NCBI RefSeq assembly: GCF_017084525.1
Contig: NZ_CP070950.1
Span: 3,906,001 to 3,970,000, forward strand
Source: Conexibacter sp. SYSU D00693
GTDB lineage: Bacteria > Actinomycetota > Thermoleophilia > Solirubrobacterales > Solirubrobacteraceae
Direction: 5' to 3'
DNA length: 64,000 nt
Under the pieces are notes generated by a model, which did no database searches, was not told where the DNA came from, and saw only the letters and a list, made by a program, of their open reading frames with translations. The position numbers were made by a program, and so were the translations under genes. Shown here one piece after another: positions 18,403 through 26,655 of the stretch. Position 1 is the stretch's first letter. Each line of letters begins with the position of its first letter.

Positions 18403-19565
18403 GGACGGTGCCCCACGACGCCCAGCGGCGCGCCATGCGCGACGCCGGTCCCGGCACCACCGGCGCCACCCTGCGCCGGGTCGTCGTGCTCGGCGGCGGC
18501 GTCGCCGGGCTCGAGACCGCCCTGGCCCTGCGCCGGCTCGCCCCCGGCGCCACCGACGTCACGCTCGTCACGCCCGCCGAGGAGTACGTCGAGATCGCCT
18601 CGACGGTCGGTGAGCCGTTCGGCCTGCCGCGCGCGCCGCGCGTTCCCATGGCCGTGGCGGCGGCACGTGCCGGCGCGGCGCTCGTGCGCGCCCGCGCGCT
18701 CGCCGTCGACCCCGACCGCCGGCAGGTGCACACCGACGACGCGGGCGTGGTGCCCTACGACGAGCTCGTGGTGGCGCTCGGCGCCCGGCGCGTCGCGACG
18801 CTCGACGACGCCGTCACCGTCGGCATCGACCCGCCGCGTGCCCTCGACGACCTGGTGCTCGACCTCATCGAGGGCTACGACCGGTCGCTCGCGGTGGTCG
18901 TGCCGCCAGGGCCCACGTGGAGCCTGCCCGCCTACGACCTCGCGCTGCTGGTGGCGCGCGAGGCGCGGACGCTGGACAAGCACGTCTGGACCATGGTGGT
19001 GACGCCCGAGGCCGAGCCGCTCGAGCTCTTCGGCCACGAGGCGTCGGCGCGCGTGCGCGGGATGCTCGACGCGGCGCGGGTCGACCTGCGCACCTCCGCG
19101 GTGGCCTCGCGGGCCCCGAGCGGCGGGCTGACGCTCTCGCCCAGCGGCGAGCGGCTCGAGGGCTGGCGCGTGCTGGCCCTGCCCGCGCTGCGCGGCCCAG
19201 CGCTGCCGGGCCTGCCCGCGACGGCCGCCGGCTTCCTGCCCGTGGACGACCGGGGCGCCGTGCGCGGCGCCCCCAGGGTCCACGCCGTCGGCGACGCCGC
19301 CGACTGGCCCGTCAAGCACGGCTCGCTGGCGGCCCAGGAGGCCGCGGTCGTCGCGCACGCCATCGCGTCGGCCGCCGGCGCGCCGGTCACGCCGCTGGCC
19401 TTCGCGCCCGTGGTCGAGGCGACCCTGATGACCGGCGAGGAGCCCCTGCACCTCCAGGCGCGACCGGCGCTGCTGGGCGCCCGCACCGAGCACGCCGGCG
19501 CCCCCGCCGACGCCGCGGCGCCCAAGGTCGCCGCTCCGCACCTCGGGGCGCTCCTGCGCGACTAG
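18399..19565 (+). CDS. FAD-dependent oxidoreductase (NDH-2/SQR-like paralogue)
   Basis: 388-residue two-Rossmann flavoprotein. VVVLGGGVAGLETALAL near residue 28 is the FAD loop; VVVPPGPTWSLPAYDLALL and HAVGDAADWPVKHGSLAAQ match the corresponding positions of the paralogue at 5956-7170. The protein contains no cysteine at all, so a sulfide-quinone or disulfide chemistry is excluded and a hydride/quinone role is more likely. The GTG at 18399 overlaps the Usp stop; an ATG at 18435 would remove 12 residues. Last gene of the 16161-19565 operon. Confidence 0.8.
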   Translation: MRTVPHDAQRRAMRDAGPGTTGATLRRVVVLGGGVAGLETALALRRLAPGATDVTLVTPAEEYVEIASTVGEPFGLPRAPRVPMAVAAARAGAALVRARALAVDPDRRQVHTDDAGVVPYDELVVALGARRVATLDDAVTVGIDPPRALDDLVLDLIEGYDRSLAVVVPPGPTWSLPAYDLALLVAREARTLDKHVWTMVVTPEAEPLELFGHEASARVRGMLDAARVDLRTSAVASRAPSGGLTLSPSGERLEGWRVLALPALRGPALPGLPATAAGFLPVDDRGAVRGAPRVHAVGDAADWPVKHGSLAAQEAAVVAHAIASAAGAPVTPLAFAPVVEATLMTGEEPLHLQARPALLGARTEHAGAPADAAAPKVAAPHLGALLRD

Positions 19566-19587
19566 CGCACCGGTCGAGGACGTCGCC

Positions 19588-20757
19588 CTAGCGGTCCTGC
19601 ACCACGCGCAGGACGAGCAGGGCGGCGAGGAGCTCGGCGGGACGGTCGCGCTCGTGGGTGGGAAGGAGCTCCTCGACCGCACGCAGCCGCTTGGCCACCG
19701 TGTTCTCGTGGACACCGAGGCGGGCGCTGGCGCGTCGCGGGCTGCCCTGCTCCTCCAGTACGACCAGCAGCGTCTCGGCCAGGCGCCGGACGGCCGGGTC
19801 CGGGCCGGCCAGCGGGCCGAGCGTGCGGCGGGCAAACTCGCGCGCCTGGTCGAGGTCCTTGGTGAGGAGCGCGAGCAGGGCGACGTCGGCGTAGCGCGTC
19901 GGCGCCTGCGTCCCGCGGTGCAGCAGACGCGCGACGCGTCGCGCCTCCGTCGCCTCGTGGTGGCCGCGGCGGAAGCCGCGCGGCCCGTCGGCGGGGGTGC
20001 CCAGCGCGACGGGCGCGGCGCCGACGGCCGCATCGAGGTCGAGCGTGCCCGCCGGCGCCCAGCCGGCGATGAGGCCGGCGCCGAGCGGGACCAGCAGCGC
20101 GCGCGGACCGCCGATCGCCGCGGCGGCGGTCTCCGGCACCGCCGCCTCGTCGTCGGCCCAGACGACGAACGCCTGGTGGGTCTGGCGCAGCTCGTAGCGC
20201 AGCCGCCGGCTCGCGGCCTCCGCGTCGACCGCGCCGCCCGCCAGCAGCTCCTCGACGGTGGCGCGGCGCACGGCGTCGGCGCTGCGCATCCAGCGCTCGC
20301 GCTCGACGGCGTAGCGCTCCATCACGACGGTGTTGAGCAGGTCGCCCGTGACGAACGTCGCCTCGGAGAGCTCCTCGAGCGCGCGGGCCACGTCGCCCGG
20401 GTCGGCGAGGCGCTCGCGGACCTGGCCGACCGCCCAGCGCCAGAGCGCGTGCTGGGCGACGCGGTAGGCGCGCGTCAGGTCGGCCACCGGGACGTTGCGC
20501 CGCGCGAGCTCCTGGGCGAAGGCGACCGCGGCGACGGGCGGGTCGATGTCGGTCAGGGGCGCGCCGCGCTGGCCGACCTCGACGAGCAGCGCGACGTTCG
20601 CCGCCGAGCTCGCGCGGGCGGCGTCGAGGAGGTCGGGGTCGTCGCGGAGCCCGGGCAGCGCGGCGGCGAGCTCCTCGGTGACGAGGTCGACGAGGGCGTC
20701 GAGGCCGACCTCGGCCCCCGCCACGAGGAGCGTCTGCTGCCAGGACGGCGCCGCCAC
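19588..20757 (-). CDS. PucR/CdaR-family transcriptional regulator
   Basis: 389-residue regulator with an N-terminal helical sensory region (RsbRD-like, about residues 1-160), a degenerate middle, and a C-terminal HTH_30 DNA-binding domain with LGVHENTVAKRLRAVEELL. Members respond to small metabolites and often regulate neighbouring catabolic genes. The GTG at 20757 is preceded by TAGGGT at 6 bp spacing and a hairpin-forming inverted repeat over the -35 region, suggesting autoregulation. Its target is unclear; the divergent side holds only a DHFR-like gene on the same strand. Confidence 0.85.
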   Translation of the reverse strand: MAAPSWQQTLLVAGAEVGLDALVDLVTEELAAALPGLRDDPDLLDAARASSAANVALLVEVGQRGAPLTDIDPPVAAVAFAQELARRNVPVADLTRAYRVAQHALWRWAVGQVRERLADPGDVARALEELSEATFVTGDLLNTVVMERYAVERERWMRSADAVRRATVEELLAGGAVDAEAASRRLRYELRQTHQAFVVWADDEAAVPETAAAAIGGPRALLVPLGAGLIAGWAPAGTLDLDAAVGAAPVALGTPADGPRGFRRGHHEATEARRVARLLHRGTQAPTRYADVALLALLTKDLDQAREFARRTLGPLAGPDPAVRRLAETLLVVLEEQGSPRRASARLGVHENTVAKRLRAVEELLPTHERDRPAELLAALLVLRVVQDR

Positions 20758-20763
20758 GGGCCC

Positions 20764-20797
20764 ACCCTACGCGGGGGTGGTGTGGTCGGGCCACACC
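20764..20797 (-). promoter_or_regulatory. Promoter and inverted repeat upstream of the PucR gene
   Basis: TAGGGT (minus strand, 20769-20764) lies 6 bp before the GTG. A perfect GGTGTGG-TCGGG-CCACACC inverted repeat (20779-20797) spans the -35 position. The repeat could also terminate the DHFR-like transcript that ends at 20802. Confidence 0.45.
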
Positions 20798-20801
20798 CGC
20801 G

Positions 20802-21446
20802 TCACGCCGGGCGGCGCTGCCCTCCGACCCGGTAGCGCACGTGCGTGACGGCCGGTGAGGCGAGGACCTCGACGGGCTCCAGGACGGGATCGCCCACCCC
20901 GTGCCAGAGCGGCGCGCCGCCACTCAGCACCACGGGCGCGACGTGGAGCCACAGCTCGTCGAGCTCGCCCGCGCGCAGGACCTCCTGCACCGCCTGGCCG
21001 CCACCCACGACCATGACGTCCTGGTCGTCGGCGGCCTCGCGCGCCGCCGCCAGCGCGGCGTCGATCCCGTCGACGAAGTGGAACGTCGTCCCCGTGAGGG
21101 CCAGCGGCTCGCGCGGGTGGTGCGTGAGGACGAAGACCGGCGTGTGGAACGGGGGCTCGTCGCCCCACCAGCCCTGCCAGGCGGGGTCGAGCGGGCCGTC
21201 GCCGCCGTCCCACATCCGGCGGCCCATGATGCAGGCGCCGACCCCCGTCGTCACCCGCGCGATGACCTCGGAGTCGACGTTCTCCTCGCCGCCCTCGCGG
21301 CCGTGCTCGGCCCGCCAGGCGGCCGTGGCGAGGGCCCACTCGTGCAGGCGCTCGCCGCCCCGGCCGAGGGGCTCGTCGGGGGTGGCGTCCGGGCCGGCGA
21401 CGAAGCCGTCCAGCGAGACGGAGATGTGGCAGGTGGTCTTGGGCAT
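20802..21446 (-). CDS. Dihydrofolate-reductase-like (RibD C-terminal domain) protein
   Basis: 214-residue member of the DHFR/RibD-C superfamily. SVSLDGFVAGPDATPDEPLG at the start, GACIMGRRMWDGG, and DVMVVGGGQAVQEVL are the nucleotide-site landmarks of the YyaP/YwjB-like branch. These are NADPH-dependent reductases of unknown substrate and are not the housekeeping folate enzyme. It stands alone on its strand, between the PucR gene and a divergent DUF2236 gene. Confidence 0.85.
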   Translation of the reverse strand: MPKTTCHISVSLDGFVAGPDATPDEPLGRGGERLHEWALATAAWRAEHGREGGEENVDSEVIARVTTGVGACIMGRRMWDGGDGPLDPAWQGWWGDEPPFHTPVFVLTHHPREPLALTGTTFHFVDGIDAALAAAREAADDQDVMVVGGGQAVQEVLRAGELDELWLHVAPVVLSGGAPLWHGVGDPVLEPVEVLASPAVTHVRYRVGGQRRPA

Positions 21447-21565
21447 GGTGGATGGACCGCCGCCGCGGCGCAGACTCATCGGTCGGTGGCGCCGCCACAC
21501 GCACACGGGGCGAGGTGGGGTCGCACCACACCGTCTGGCGAGGGCTCGCCGGGCATCGTCTCCCC

Positions 21566-22477
21566 ATGGCCTCCGTGCTGCCGGACCCCGAGGAGTACGC
21601 CGCCCTCAGCCCCGAGCCGGGCGGCCCGGTCTGGCGCGCGTTCAACGACGTGCGGATGCTCTCGACGTCGGGCTACGCGACGCTGCTGCAGGTCGCCCAC
21701 CCGACGGTCGGCGCCGGCGTCCACCACCACTCGTCGTTCACCAAGGACCCGTGGGGTCGCCTGCTGCGCACGCTGGACTACGTCCACGGGACGATCTACG
21801 GCGGGCCGGAGCTCGCGGGGACGATCGGGCGCCGGGTGCGCGAGCTGCACCGGACGATCCGTGGCACGAAGGCCGACGGCGGGCGCTACTCGGCCATGGA
21901 GCCGGGGGCCTTCGCGTGGGTCCACGCGACGCTCGCGCTGGCGATCGTCCGCGGCCGCGACGTCTTCGCCACGCCGATGACGCCGGCCGAGAAGGACGAG
22001 CTGTGGACGGAGTGGCTGGGCGTGGGCCGGCTCATCGGGGTGCGCGAGCGCGACCTGCCGCGCGACTGGGCGGGCGCCGAGGCCTACCTGGCGCGGACGA
22101 TCCGCGAGGAGCTCGAGTGGACGCCGGCGGTCCCCGAGGTGCTCGACACGATCGCCCACGCCAAGCCGCCGAACGTGCCCGGTCTGCCGCCCGCGGTGTG
22201 GCGGGCGATGCGCGTCCCCCTGGCGGTGCAGCTGCGCGCGACCACGGTCGGCCTGCTGCCCGACGAGCTGCGCGACCGCCTCGGCCTCACGTGGTCCCGG
22301 CGCGAGCGCGCGGCGTTCGCGGCGGTGGCGTCGGTCTCGCGCGCGTCGGGCCCCGCGGTGCGGGGGCCGCTCGCGAACTTCGGGCCGAACTACGTGCGCT
22401 GGCGCCGCGAGGCGCTGGCCCGCGGCGACGTCGCACGGGCCGGGTCGGTGCAGCGGTCGCGGGCCGCCGCGGCCTAG
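21566..22477 (+). CDS. Oxygenase-like protein, DUF2236 (MpaB/latex-clearing family)
   Basis: 303-residue DUF2236 protein. QVAHPTVGAGVHHHSSFTKD followed by RLLRTLDYVHGTIYGG is the family hallmark and contains the histidines that bind heme b in relatives such as latex-clearing protein. Further H and R positions in MEPGAFAWVHATLA fit. Some members are oxygenases acting on polyisoprenes or secondary metabolites; most are uncharacterised. The ATG at 21566 was chosen; longer starts run into the upstream promoter. Its stop shares a CTAG with the convergent MarR gene. Confidence 0.82.
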   Translation: MASVLPDPEEYAALSPEPGGPVWRAFNDVRMLSTSGYATLLQVAHPTVGAGVHHHSSFTKDPWGRLLRTLDYVHGTIYGGPELAGTIGRRVRELHRTIRGTKADGGRYSAMEPGAFAWVHATLALAIVRGRDVFATPMTPAEKDELWTEWLGVGRLIGVRERDLPRDWAGAEAYLARTIREELEWTPAVPEVLDTIAHAKPPNVPGLPPAVWRAMRVPLAVQLRATTVGLLPDELRDRLGLTWSRRERAAFAAVASVSRASGPAVRGPLANFGPNYVRWRREALARGDVARAGSVQRSRAAAA

Positions 22478-22944
22478 GCCGCCGCGTCCTCGCCCGACGC
22501 CGCCGCGTGGCGGTCGACCGCGAGGCGCAGGAGCCCGTGGAGCTGTGCGGCCTCGTCGGCGGTGAGGTGCTGGAGGTGCGGCGGGGCGGGGCGCATGGCC
22601 TCGCGGAAGCGGGCCTGGAGCTCGCGCCCCTTCGCGGTCAGCGCGACGCAGCGTGCGCGGCGGTCGCCCGGGGCGGGGACGCGCTCGGCCACGCCGATCG
22701 CCTCGAGCCGGTCGACGACGCCCGTCAGCGAGGAGTTGTCGCAGTGCATGTGCGCCGCGAGCTCGGACATCGTCGGCGGGCGCTCCGCGTCGAGGACCCC
22801 GAGGGCCATGCCCTGCATGGGGGTGAGCCCGAAGTCGCTGATGATCTTCCAGCGGCGCGACTTGTCGGCCTGGAAGACCTGCCAGACGAGCGCCCAGGCG
22901 TCCTCGGCCGTGGGCTGCGTCGCGGGCCGCTCCTGCGTCGCCAT
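22474..22944 (-). CDS. MarR-family transcriptional regulator
   Basis: 156-residue winged-helix repressor. FGLTPMQGMALGVLD, PTMSELAAHMHCDNSSLTGVVDRLEAIG (recognition helix) and the wing AERVPAPGDRRARCVALTAKG are typical MarR elements. I chose the ATG at 22944 rather than 22974: a well-spaced promoter (TTGGAC, 17 bp, TAGAAT) lies between them, so the upstream ATG would not be transcribed. Divergent from an ABC exporter whose -35 shares an inverted repeat with the marR -35. This is a classic arrangement for drug-responsive control of an efflux pump. Confidence 0.9.
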   Translation of the reverse strand: MATQERPATQPTAEDAWALVWQVFQADKSRRWKIISDFGLTPMQGMALGVLDAERPPTMSELAAHMHCDNSSLTGVVDRLEAIGVAERVPAPGDRRARCVALTAKGRELQARFREAMRPAPPHLQHLTADEAAQLHGLLRLAVDRHAAASGEDAAA

Positions 22945-22955
22945 CTCGACCAGGC

Positions 22956-22984
22956 ATTCTACCAGCGCAATCATCCGCGTCCAA
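22956..22984 (-). promoter_or_regulatory. marR promoter
   Basis: On the minus strand TTGGAC (22984-22979) and TAGAAT (22961-22956) are separated by exactly 17 bp. The -10 is 11 bp from the ATG at 22944, giving a leader of only a few bases. Confidence 0.7.
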
Positions 22985-23018
22985 GATGTTGGACATCACC
23001 CAAGTTCCGTAGTACGGT
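22979..23018 (+). promoter_or_regulatory. Inverted-repeat operator and promoter of the DrrAB-like exporter
   Basis: GTCCAA-GATG-TTGGAC (22979-22994) is a perfect inverted repeat whose two arms form the -35 hexamers of both divergent promoters. For the exporter, TTGGAC (22989-22994) and TACGGT (23013-23018) are 18 bp apart and the ATG follows 8 bp later. A MarR dimer bound here would block both transcripts. Confidence 0.6.
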
Positions 23019-23026
23019 GCTTCGCC

Positions 23027-24010
23027 ATGGCCGACCACCACGGCATCGACGTCGATGACCTGCAGCGCTCCTTCAAGGCGGTCCGCGCCGTCGACGGCAT
23101 CTCCTTCTCCATCGCGCCGGGCGAGGTCTTCGGCTTCCTCGGGCCCAACGGCGCGGGCAAGTCGACGACCGTCCACATGCTCACGACGCTGCTGCCGCCG
23201 TCGGGCGGCCGGGCGACCGTCGGCGGGTTCGACGTCGCCAAGCAGGGGGCCGAGGTCCGCAAGGTCATCGGCGCCGCGCTCCAGGAGGCGGCGCTCGACC
23301 CGCTGCTCACCGGCCGCGAGCACCTGCGCCTGCAGACCGCCCTGCAGGGCCTGCCCAAGGGCGACCGCAAGCGCCGCGCCGAGGAGCTGCTGGACCGCGT
23401 CGGGCTCGCCGAGGCGGCCGACCGCCGCGTGGGCGGCTACTCGGGCGGCATGAAGCGCCGGCTGGACCTCGCGCTCGCGCTGGTCCATCAGCCGCGCATC
23501 CTCTTCCTCGACGAGCCGACCACCGGGCTGGACCCGCAGTCGCGCGCCGACCTGTGGGACGAGGTCGAGCGCCTCGCGCGCGAGGAGGGCGTGACGGTCT
23601 TCCTGACCACGCAGTACCTCGAGGAGGCCGACGCGCTGGCCCAGCGCATCGCGATCATCAACCGCGGGCGGATCGTCGCCGAGGGCACGCCGGAGGCCCT
23701 GAAGGCCGAGGTCGGGCTGCCGACGCTCGAGGTCGCCCCCGCCGACGAGGCCCAGCTCGACCGCCTCACCGAGGTGCTGCGCGCCTTCGGCGCGCCGTCG
23801 AGCGCCCAGCCGGGCAAGGCCGCGGTCCTGCTCGAGCGCGGCGCCGACGGGATGGCCGACGTGGTGCGCCGCCTCGACGTCGAGGGCATCGCGCTGGCGA
23901 CGTTCGAGCTGCACGCGCCGACGCTCGACGACGTCTTCCTGGCCAAGACCGGTGCGCGGCTGACCGAGGAGGCCGACGCGCCCGCGCCCGCCGAGGAGGT
24001 GGCGGCGTGA
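23027..24010 (+). CDS. ABC transporter ATP-binding protein (DrrA family)
   Basis: 327-residue ATPase of the daunorubicin-resistance type. Walker A GPNGAGKSTTVHML is near residue 44, signature YSGGMKRRLDLALAL, Walker B ILFLDEPTTGLDP. A C-terminal extension (about 220-327) contains the LDDVFLAKTG element characteristic of DrrA. It pairs with two ABC-2 permeases directly downstream (GTGA overlaps) and is presumably repressed by the divergent MarR protein. Expected to export lipophilic compounds or lipids; the substrate is unknown. Confidence 0.92.
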   Translation: MADHHGIDVDDLQRSFKAVRAVDGISFSIAPGEVFGFLGPNGAGKSTTVHMLTTLLPPSGGRATVGGFDVAKQGAEVRKVIGAALQEAALDPLLTGREHLRLQTALQGLPKGDRKRRAEELLDRVGLAEAADRRVGGYSGGMKRRLDLALALVHQPRILFLDEPTTGLDPQSRADLWDEVERLAREEGVTVFLTTQYLEEADALAQRIAIINRGRIVAEGTPEALKAEVGLPTLEVAPADEAQLDRLTEVLRAFGAPSSAQPGKAAVLLERGADGMADVVRRLDVEGIALATFELHAPTLDDVFLAKTGARLTEEADAPAPAEEVAA

Positions 24011-24765
24011 CGGGCGACCTCGCCCGCCGGTCGGTCATGCGCACCCTGCGCCAGCCGGCGAACATCATCCCGACCATCGTCTTCCCGATGGTCCTCGTGG
24101 CGGTCAACGCCGAGGGCCTGGACGCGGCGACGAAGATCCCCGGCTTCCCGGCCGACTCCTACCTGGACTTCGGCATCGCGGTGCCGTTCGTGCAGGGCGG
24201 GCTCTTCGCGATGATGAACGCCGGGACCGACCTGGCCAACGACGTGGAGGGCGGCTTCCTCAAGCGCCTCGCGCTCACGCCGGTGAGCCGCCTCGCCCTG
24301 CTGGGCGGTCAGCTCGCCGGCGTCGTCCTGCTGTCGTTCCTGGCGGCGGTCTTCTACCTCGTCATCGGAGCGATCGCCGGCGTCGACCTGCAGACCGGCT
24401 TCGGCGGGGCGCTCGTGCTGATCGCCCTGGCGATCGGCCTGGGCATGGCCTTCGCGTCCTTCGGCGCGTTCATCGGGCTGCGCACGGGGTCCGGCCAGGC
24501 GGTGCAGGGCTTCTTCCCGCTGTTCTTCGTCCTGCTGTTCCTGTCGAGCGCGAACATGCCGCGCCCGCTGATCGAGCAGGACTGGTTCCGGACCATCGCG
24601 ACCTGGAACCCGGTCAGCTACCTGGTCGAGGGGGTGCGGTCGCTGATCATCACCGGCTGGGACGGCGCCGCGCTGTGGAAGGCGGCGGTGATCATCGTCG
24701 TCGCCACGGCGGTGGGGACCTACGGCGCCACGCGCGCCCTGCGCACGGCGATGGTGCGCACGTGA
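24007..24765 (+). CDS. ABC-2 type permease (DrrB-like)
   Basis: 252-residue membrane protein with six predicted segments. RTLRQPANIIPTIVFPMVL and the ABC-2 signature region from FLKRLALTPVSRLALLGGQ to FFPLFFVLLFLSSANMPRPL followed by WNPVSYLVEGVR are diagnostic. The start is the GTG at 24007 overlapping the ATPase stop. A second permease follows, so the exporter is probably a heterodimer in the membrane. Confidence 0.88.
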   Translation: MTGDLARRSVMRTLRQPANIIPTIVFPMVLVAVNAEGLDAATKIPGFPADSYLDFGIAVPFVQGGLFAMMNAGTDLANDVEGGFLKRLALTPVSRLALLGGQLAGVVLLSFLAAVFYLVIGAIAGVDLQTGFGGALVLIALAIGLGMAFASFGAFIGLRTGSGQAVQGFFPLFFVLLFLSSANMPRPLIEQDWFRTIATWNPVSYLVEGVRSLIITGWDGAALWKAAVIIVVATAVGTYGATRALRTAMVRT

Positions 24766-25535
24766 GCGGCTTCTGGTCCACCGCACGCGGCATCGCGTGG
24801 CGCGGCCTGCACCTGACGTACACCAACCCGCCGCTGCTGCTGCCGACGATCATCTTCCCGCTGTTCTTCTACGTGGCGTTCGCGGGCGGCCTGTCGAGCG
24901 TCGGCGACGTGCCCGGGTTCGACTACCCCGCCGGCTACGACACCTTCCAGTTCACCTTCGTGCTGCTGCAGGCCGCGGCGTTCGGCGGCGTCTTCAGCGG
25001 CTTCGGGATCGCGTCGGACTTCGAGCGCGGCTTCGGCCGGCGGCTGCTGCTGGCCTCGCCGCGGCGCGAGGCGATCGTCGTCGGCTACGCGATGAGCGCG
25101 CTCGGGCGCTTCGCGGTCACCGGCACGGCGCTCACCGTCGTCGCGCTGGCCACCGGGATGCGGCCGACCGGCTCGGTCGGCGAGTACCTCGCGATGGCGC
25201 TGCTCGCGGCGCTCGTGTGCATCGCCGCCGCGTGGTTCGCCGCGGGCGTGGCCATGCGGCTCAAGACGATCCAGGCGGGCCCGGCGATGCAGATGCCGGT
25301 CTTCCTGACGCTGTTCCTCGCGCCGGTGTTCGTCCCGCTCGACCTCGTCGGCGGGTGGGTGCACAGCGTCGCGACGGTCAACCCGGTGACGGCGCTGCTC
25401 GAGGGCGGCCGCGACCTGCTGGCCGGTGAGCACCTCGACGCGCTGCTCGTGTTCGGGCTCGCGCTGGCGCTCGTCGTGCTGTTCTCGCTCTGGGCCCTGC
25501 GCGGACTGCGCGCGGCCGAGCGCACCGGCGGCTAG
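24762..25535 (+). CDS. ABC-2 type permease (second DrrB-like subunit)
   Basis: 257-residue permease resembling the preceding one. YTNPPLLLPTIIFPLFFYVAF, DFERGFGRRLLLASPRREAIV and NPVTALLEGGRDLL mark the same positions. The GTG at 24762 overlaps the first permease's stop. A 7-bp hairpin downstream probably ends the marR-controlled transcript. Confidence 0.88.
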   Translation: MSGFWSTARGIAWRGLHLTYTNPPLLLPTIIFPLFFYVAFAGGLSSVGDVPGFDYPAGYDTFQFTFVLLQAAAFGGVFSGFGIASDFERGFGRRLLLASPRREAIVVGYAMSALGRFAVTGTALTVVALATGMRPTGSVGEYLAMALLAALVCIAAAWFAAGVAMRLKTIQAGPAMQMPVFLTLFLAPVFVPLDLVGGWVHSVATVNPVTALLEGGRDLLAGEHLDALLVFGLALALVVLFSLWALRGLRAAERTGG

Positions 25536-25544
25536 CGGACGTCA

Positions 25545-25562
25545 TGCGGGCGTAAGCCCGCA
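25545..25562 (+). terminator. Hairpin after the DrrAB-like operon
   Basis: TGCGGGC-GTAA-GCCCGCA forms a perfect 7-bp stem 10 bp after the permease stop and 62 bp before the moxR start. There is no U-tract. Confidence 0.5.
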
Positions 25563-25623
25563 CTCAGCAAGCTCTTGGGTGCGGTTCAGGCTGCGCTGAC
25601 CGACGCGTCGGACAGTGCGTGCC

Positions 25624-26655
25624 ATGCCCCCGCACCACCATGACGACGACGCGGTCTTCGCCGCGAGCCGGCGGCCCGAGGCGGCGCGCCGCGCGCTCCA
25701 CGAGGTGCTGCACGAGGTCCAGCGCACCGTGGTCGGCCAGGACGACCTGCTCGAGCGGCTGCTCGTCGCGGTCCTCACCGGCGGCCACGTGCTGCTCGAG
25801 GGCGTGCCGGGCCTCGCGAAGACCCTGACCGTCCGCACGCTGGCCCAGACCGTCGGCGGCTCGTTCGGGCGCATCCAGTTCACGCCCGACCTCGTGCCGA
25901 GCGACGTCGTGGGCACCCGCGTGCTGCGCCCCGGCGCCACCGGCTTCGACGTCGAGCTCGGGCCCGTCTTCTGCCACTTCCTGCTGGCCGACGAGGTCAA
26001 CCGCGCGCCGGCGAAGGTCCAGTCCGCGCTGCTCGAGGTCATGCAGGAGCGCCAGGCGACGATCGCCGGCGTCAGCCACCACGTGCCCGAGCCGTTCCTC
26101 GTCCTCGCCACGCAGAACCCGGTCGAGTCCGAGGGCACCTACCCGCTGCCCGAGGCCCAGACCGACCGCTTCCTCATGAAGCTCGTGGTCGACTACCCCG
26201 ACGCGGCCGACGAGGTCGACGTGGTCGGGCGGTCGCTGGTGCAGCAGGCCCCGACGCGCGAGCAGCTGACGCTCGAGGAGCTCGAGGCGGTCTCGGCGCT
26301 CGCGCGCGAGGTCCACGTCGACCGGCGCGTCATCGGCTACGCCGTGTCGCTGGCCGAGGCGACGCGCTTCCCGGCCCGCCACGGGCTGCAGGACCTCGAG
26401 CGGCTGGTGGCGCTCGGCGCGAGCCCGCGCGGGCCGCTGGGCCTCGTCCACGCGGCGCGGTCGCTCGCGCTGCTGCGGGGCCGCGGGCACGTGCGCGCCG
26501 AGGACGTCGCGGACCTCGCGGCCGACGTGCTGCGCCACCGCATCACCCCGACCTACGAGGCGCTCGCGGAGGGCGTGCGGGCCGACGACGTGCTCGCGCG
26601 CGTCCTCGATGCCGTCCCGCGGCCGGCGGCCTCCGACCTGCGCATCGCGGCGTGA
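25624..26655 (+). CDS. MoxR-family AAA+ ATPase
   Basis: 343-residue AAA+ chaperone-like ATPase. Walker [17 protein letters not shown], Walker [28 protein letters not shown], sensor [25 protein letters not shown] are intact. MoxR proteins work with VWA-domain partners to mature or remodel protein complexes, often in envelope stress. The ATG at 25624 was chosen over a GTG at 25615. The DUF58 gene overlaps its stop (GTGA), and two VWA proteins follow. Confidence 0.93.
   Translation: MPPHHHDDDAVFAASRRPEAARRALHEVLHEVQRTVVGQDDLLERLLVAVLTGGHVLLEGVPGLAKTLTVRTLAQTVGGSFGRIQFTPDLVPSDVVGTRVLRPGATGFDVELGPVFCHFLLADEVNRAPAKVQSALLEVMQERQATIAGVSHHVPEPFLVLATQNPVESEGTYPLPEAQTDRFLMKLVVDYPDAADEVDVVGRSLVQQAPTREQLTLEELEAVSALAREVHVDRRVIGYAVSLAEATRFPARHGLQDLERLVALGASPRGPLGLVHAARSLALLRGRGHVRAEDVADLAADVLRHRITPTYEALAEGVRADDVLARVLDAVPRPAASDLRIAA

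Noticed and set aside
22945-22974. Upstream ATG for the MarR gene at 22974
   Set aside because: The marR -10 (22961-22956) and most of its promoter spacer lie downstream of this ATG, so it would not be in the mRNA.
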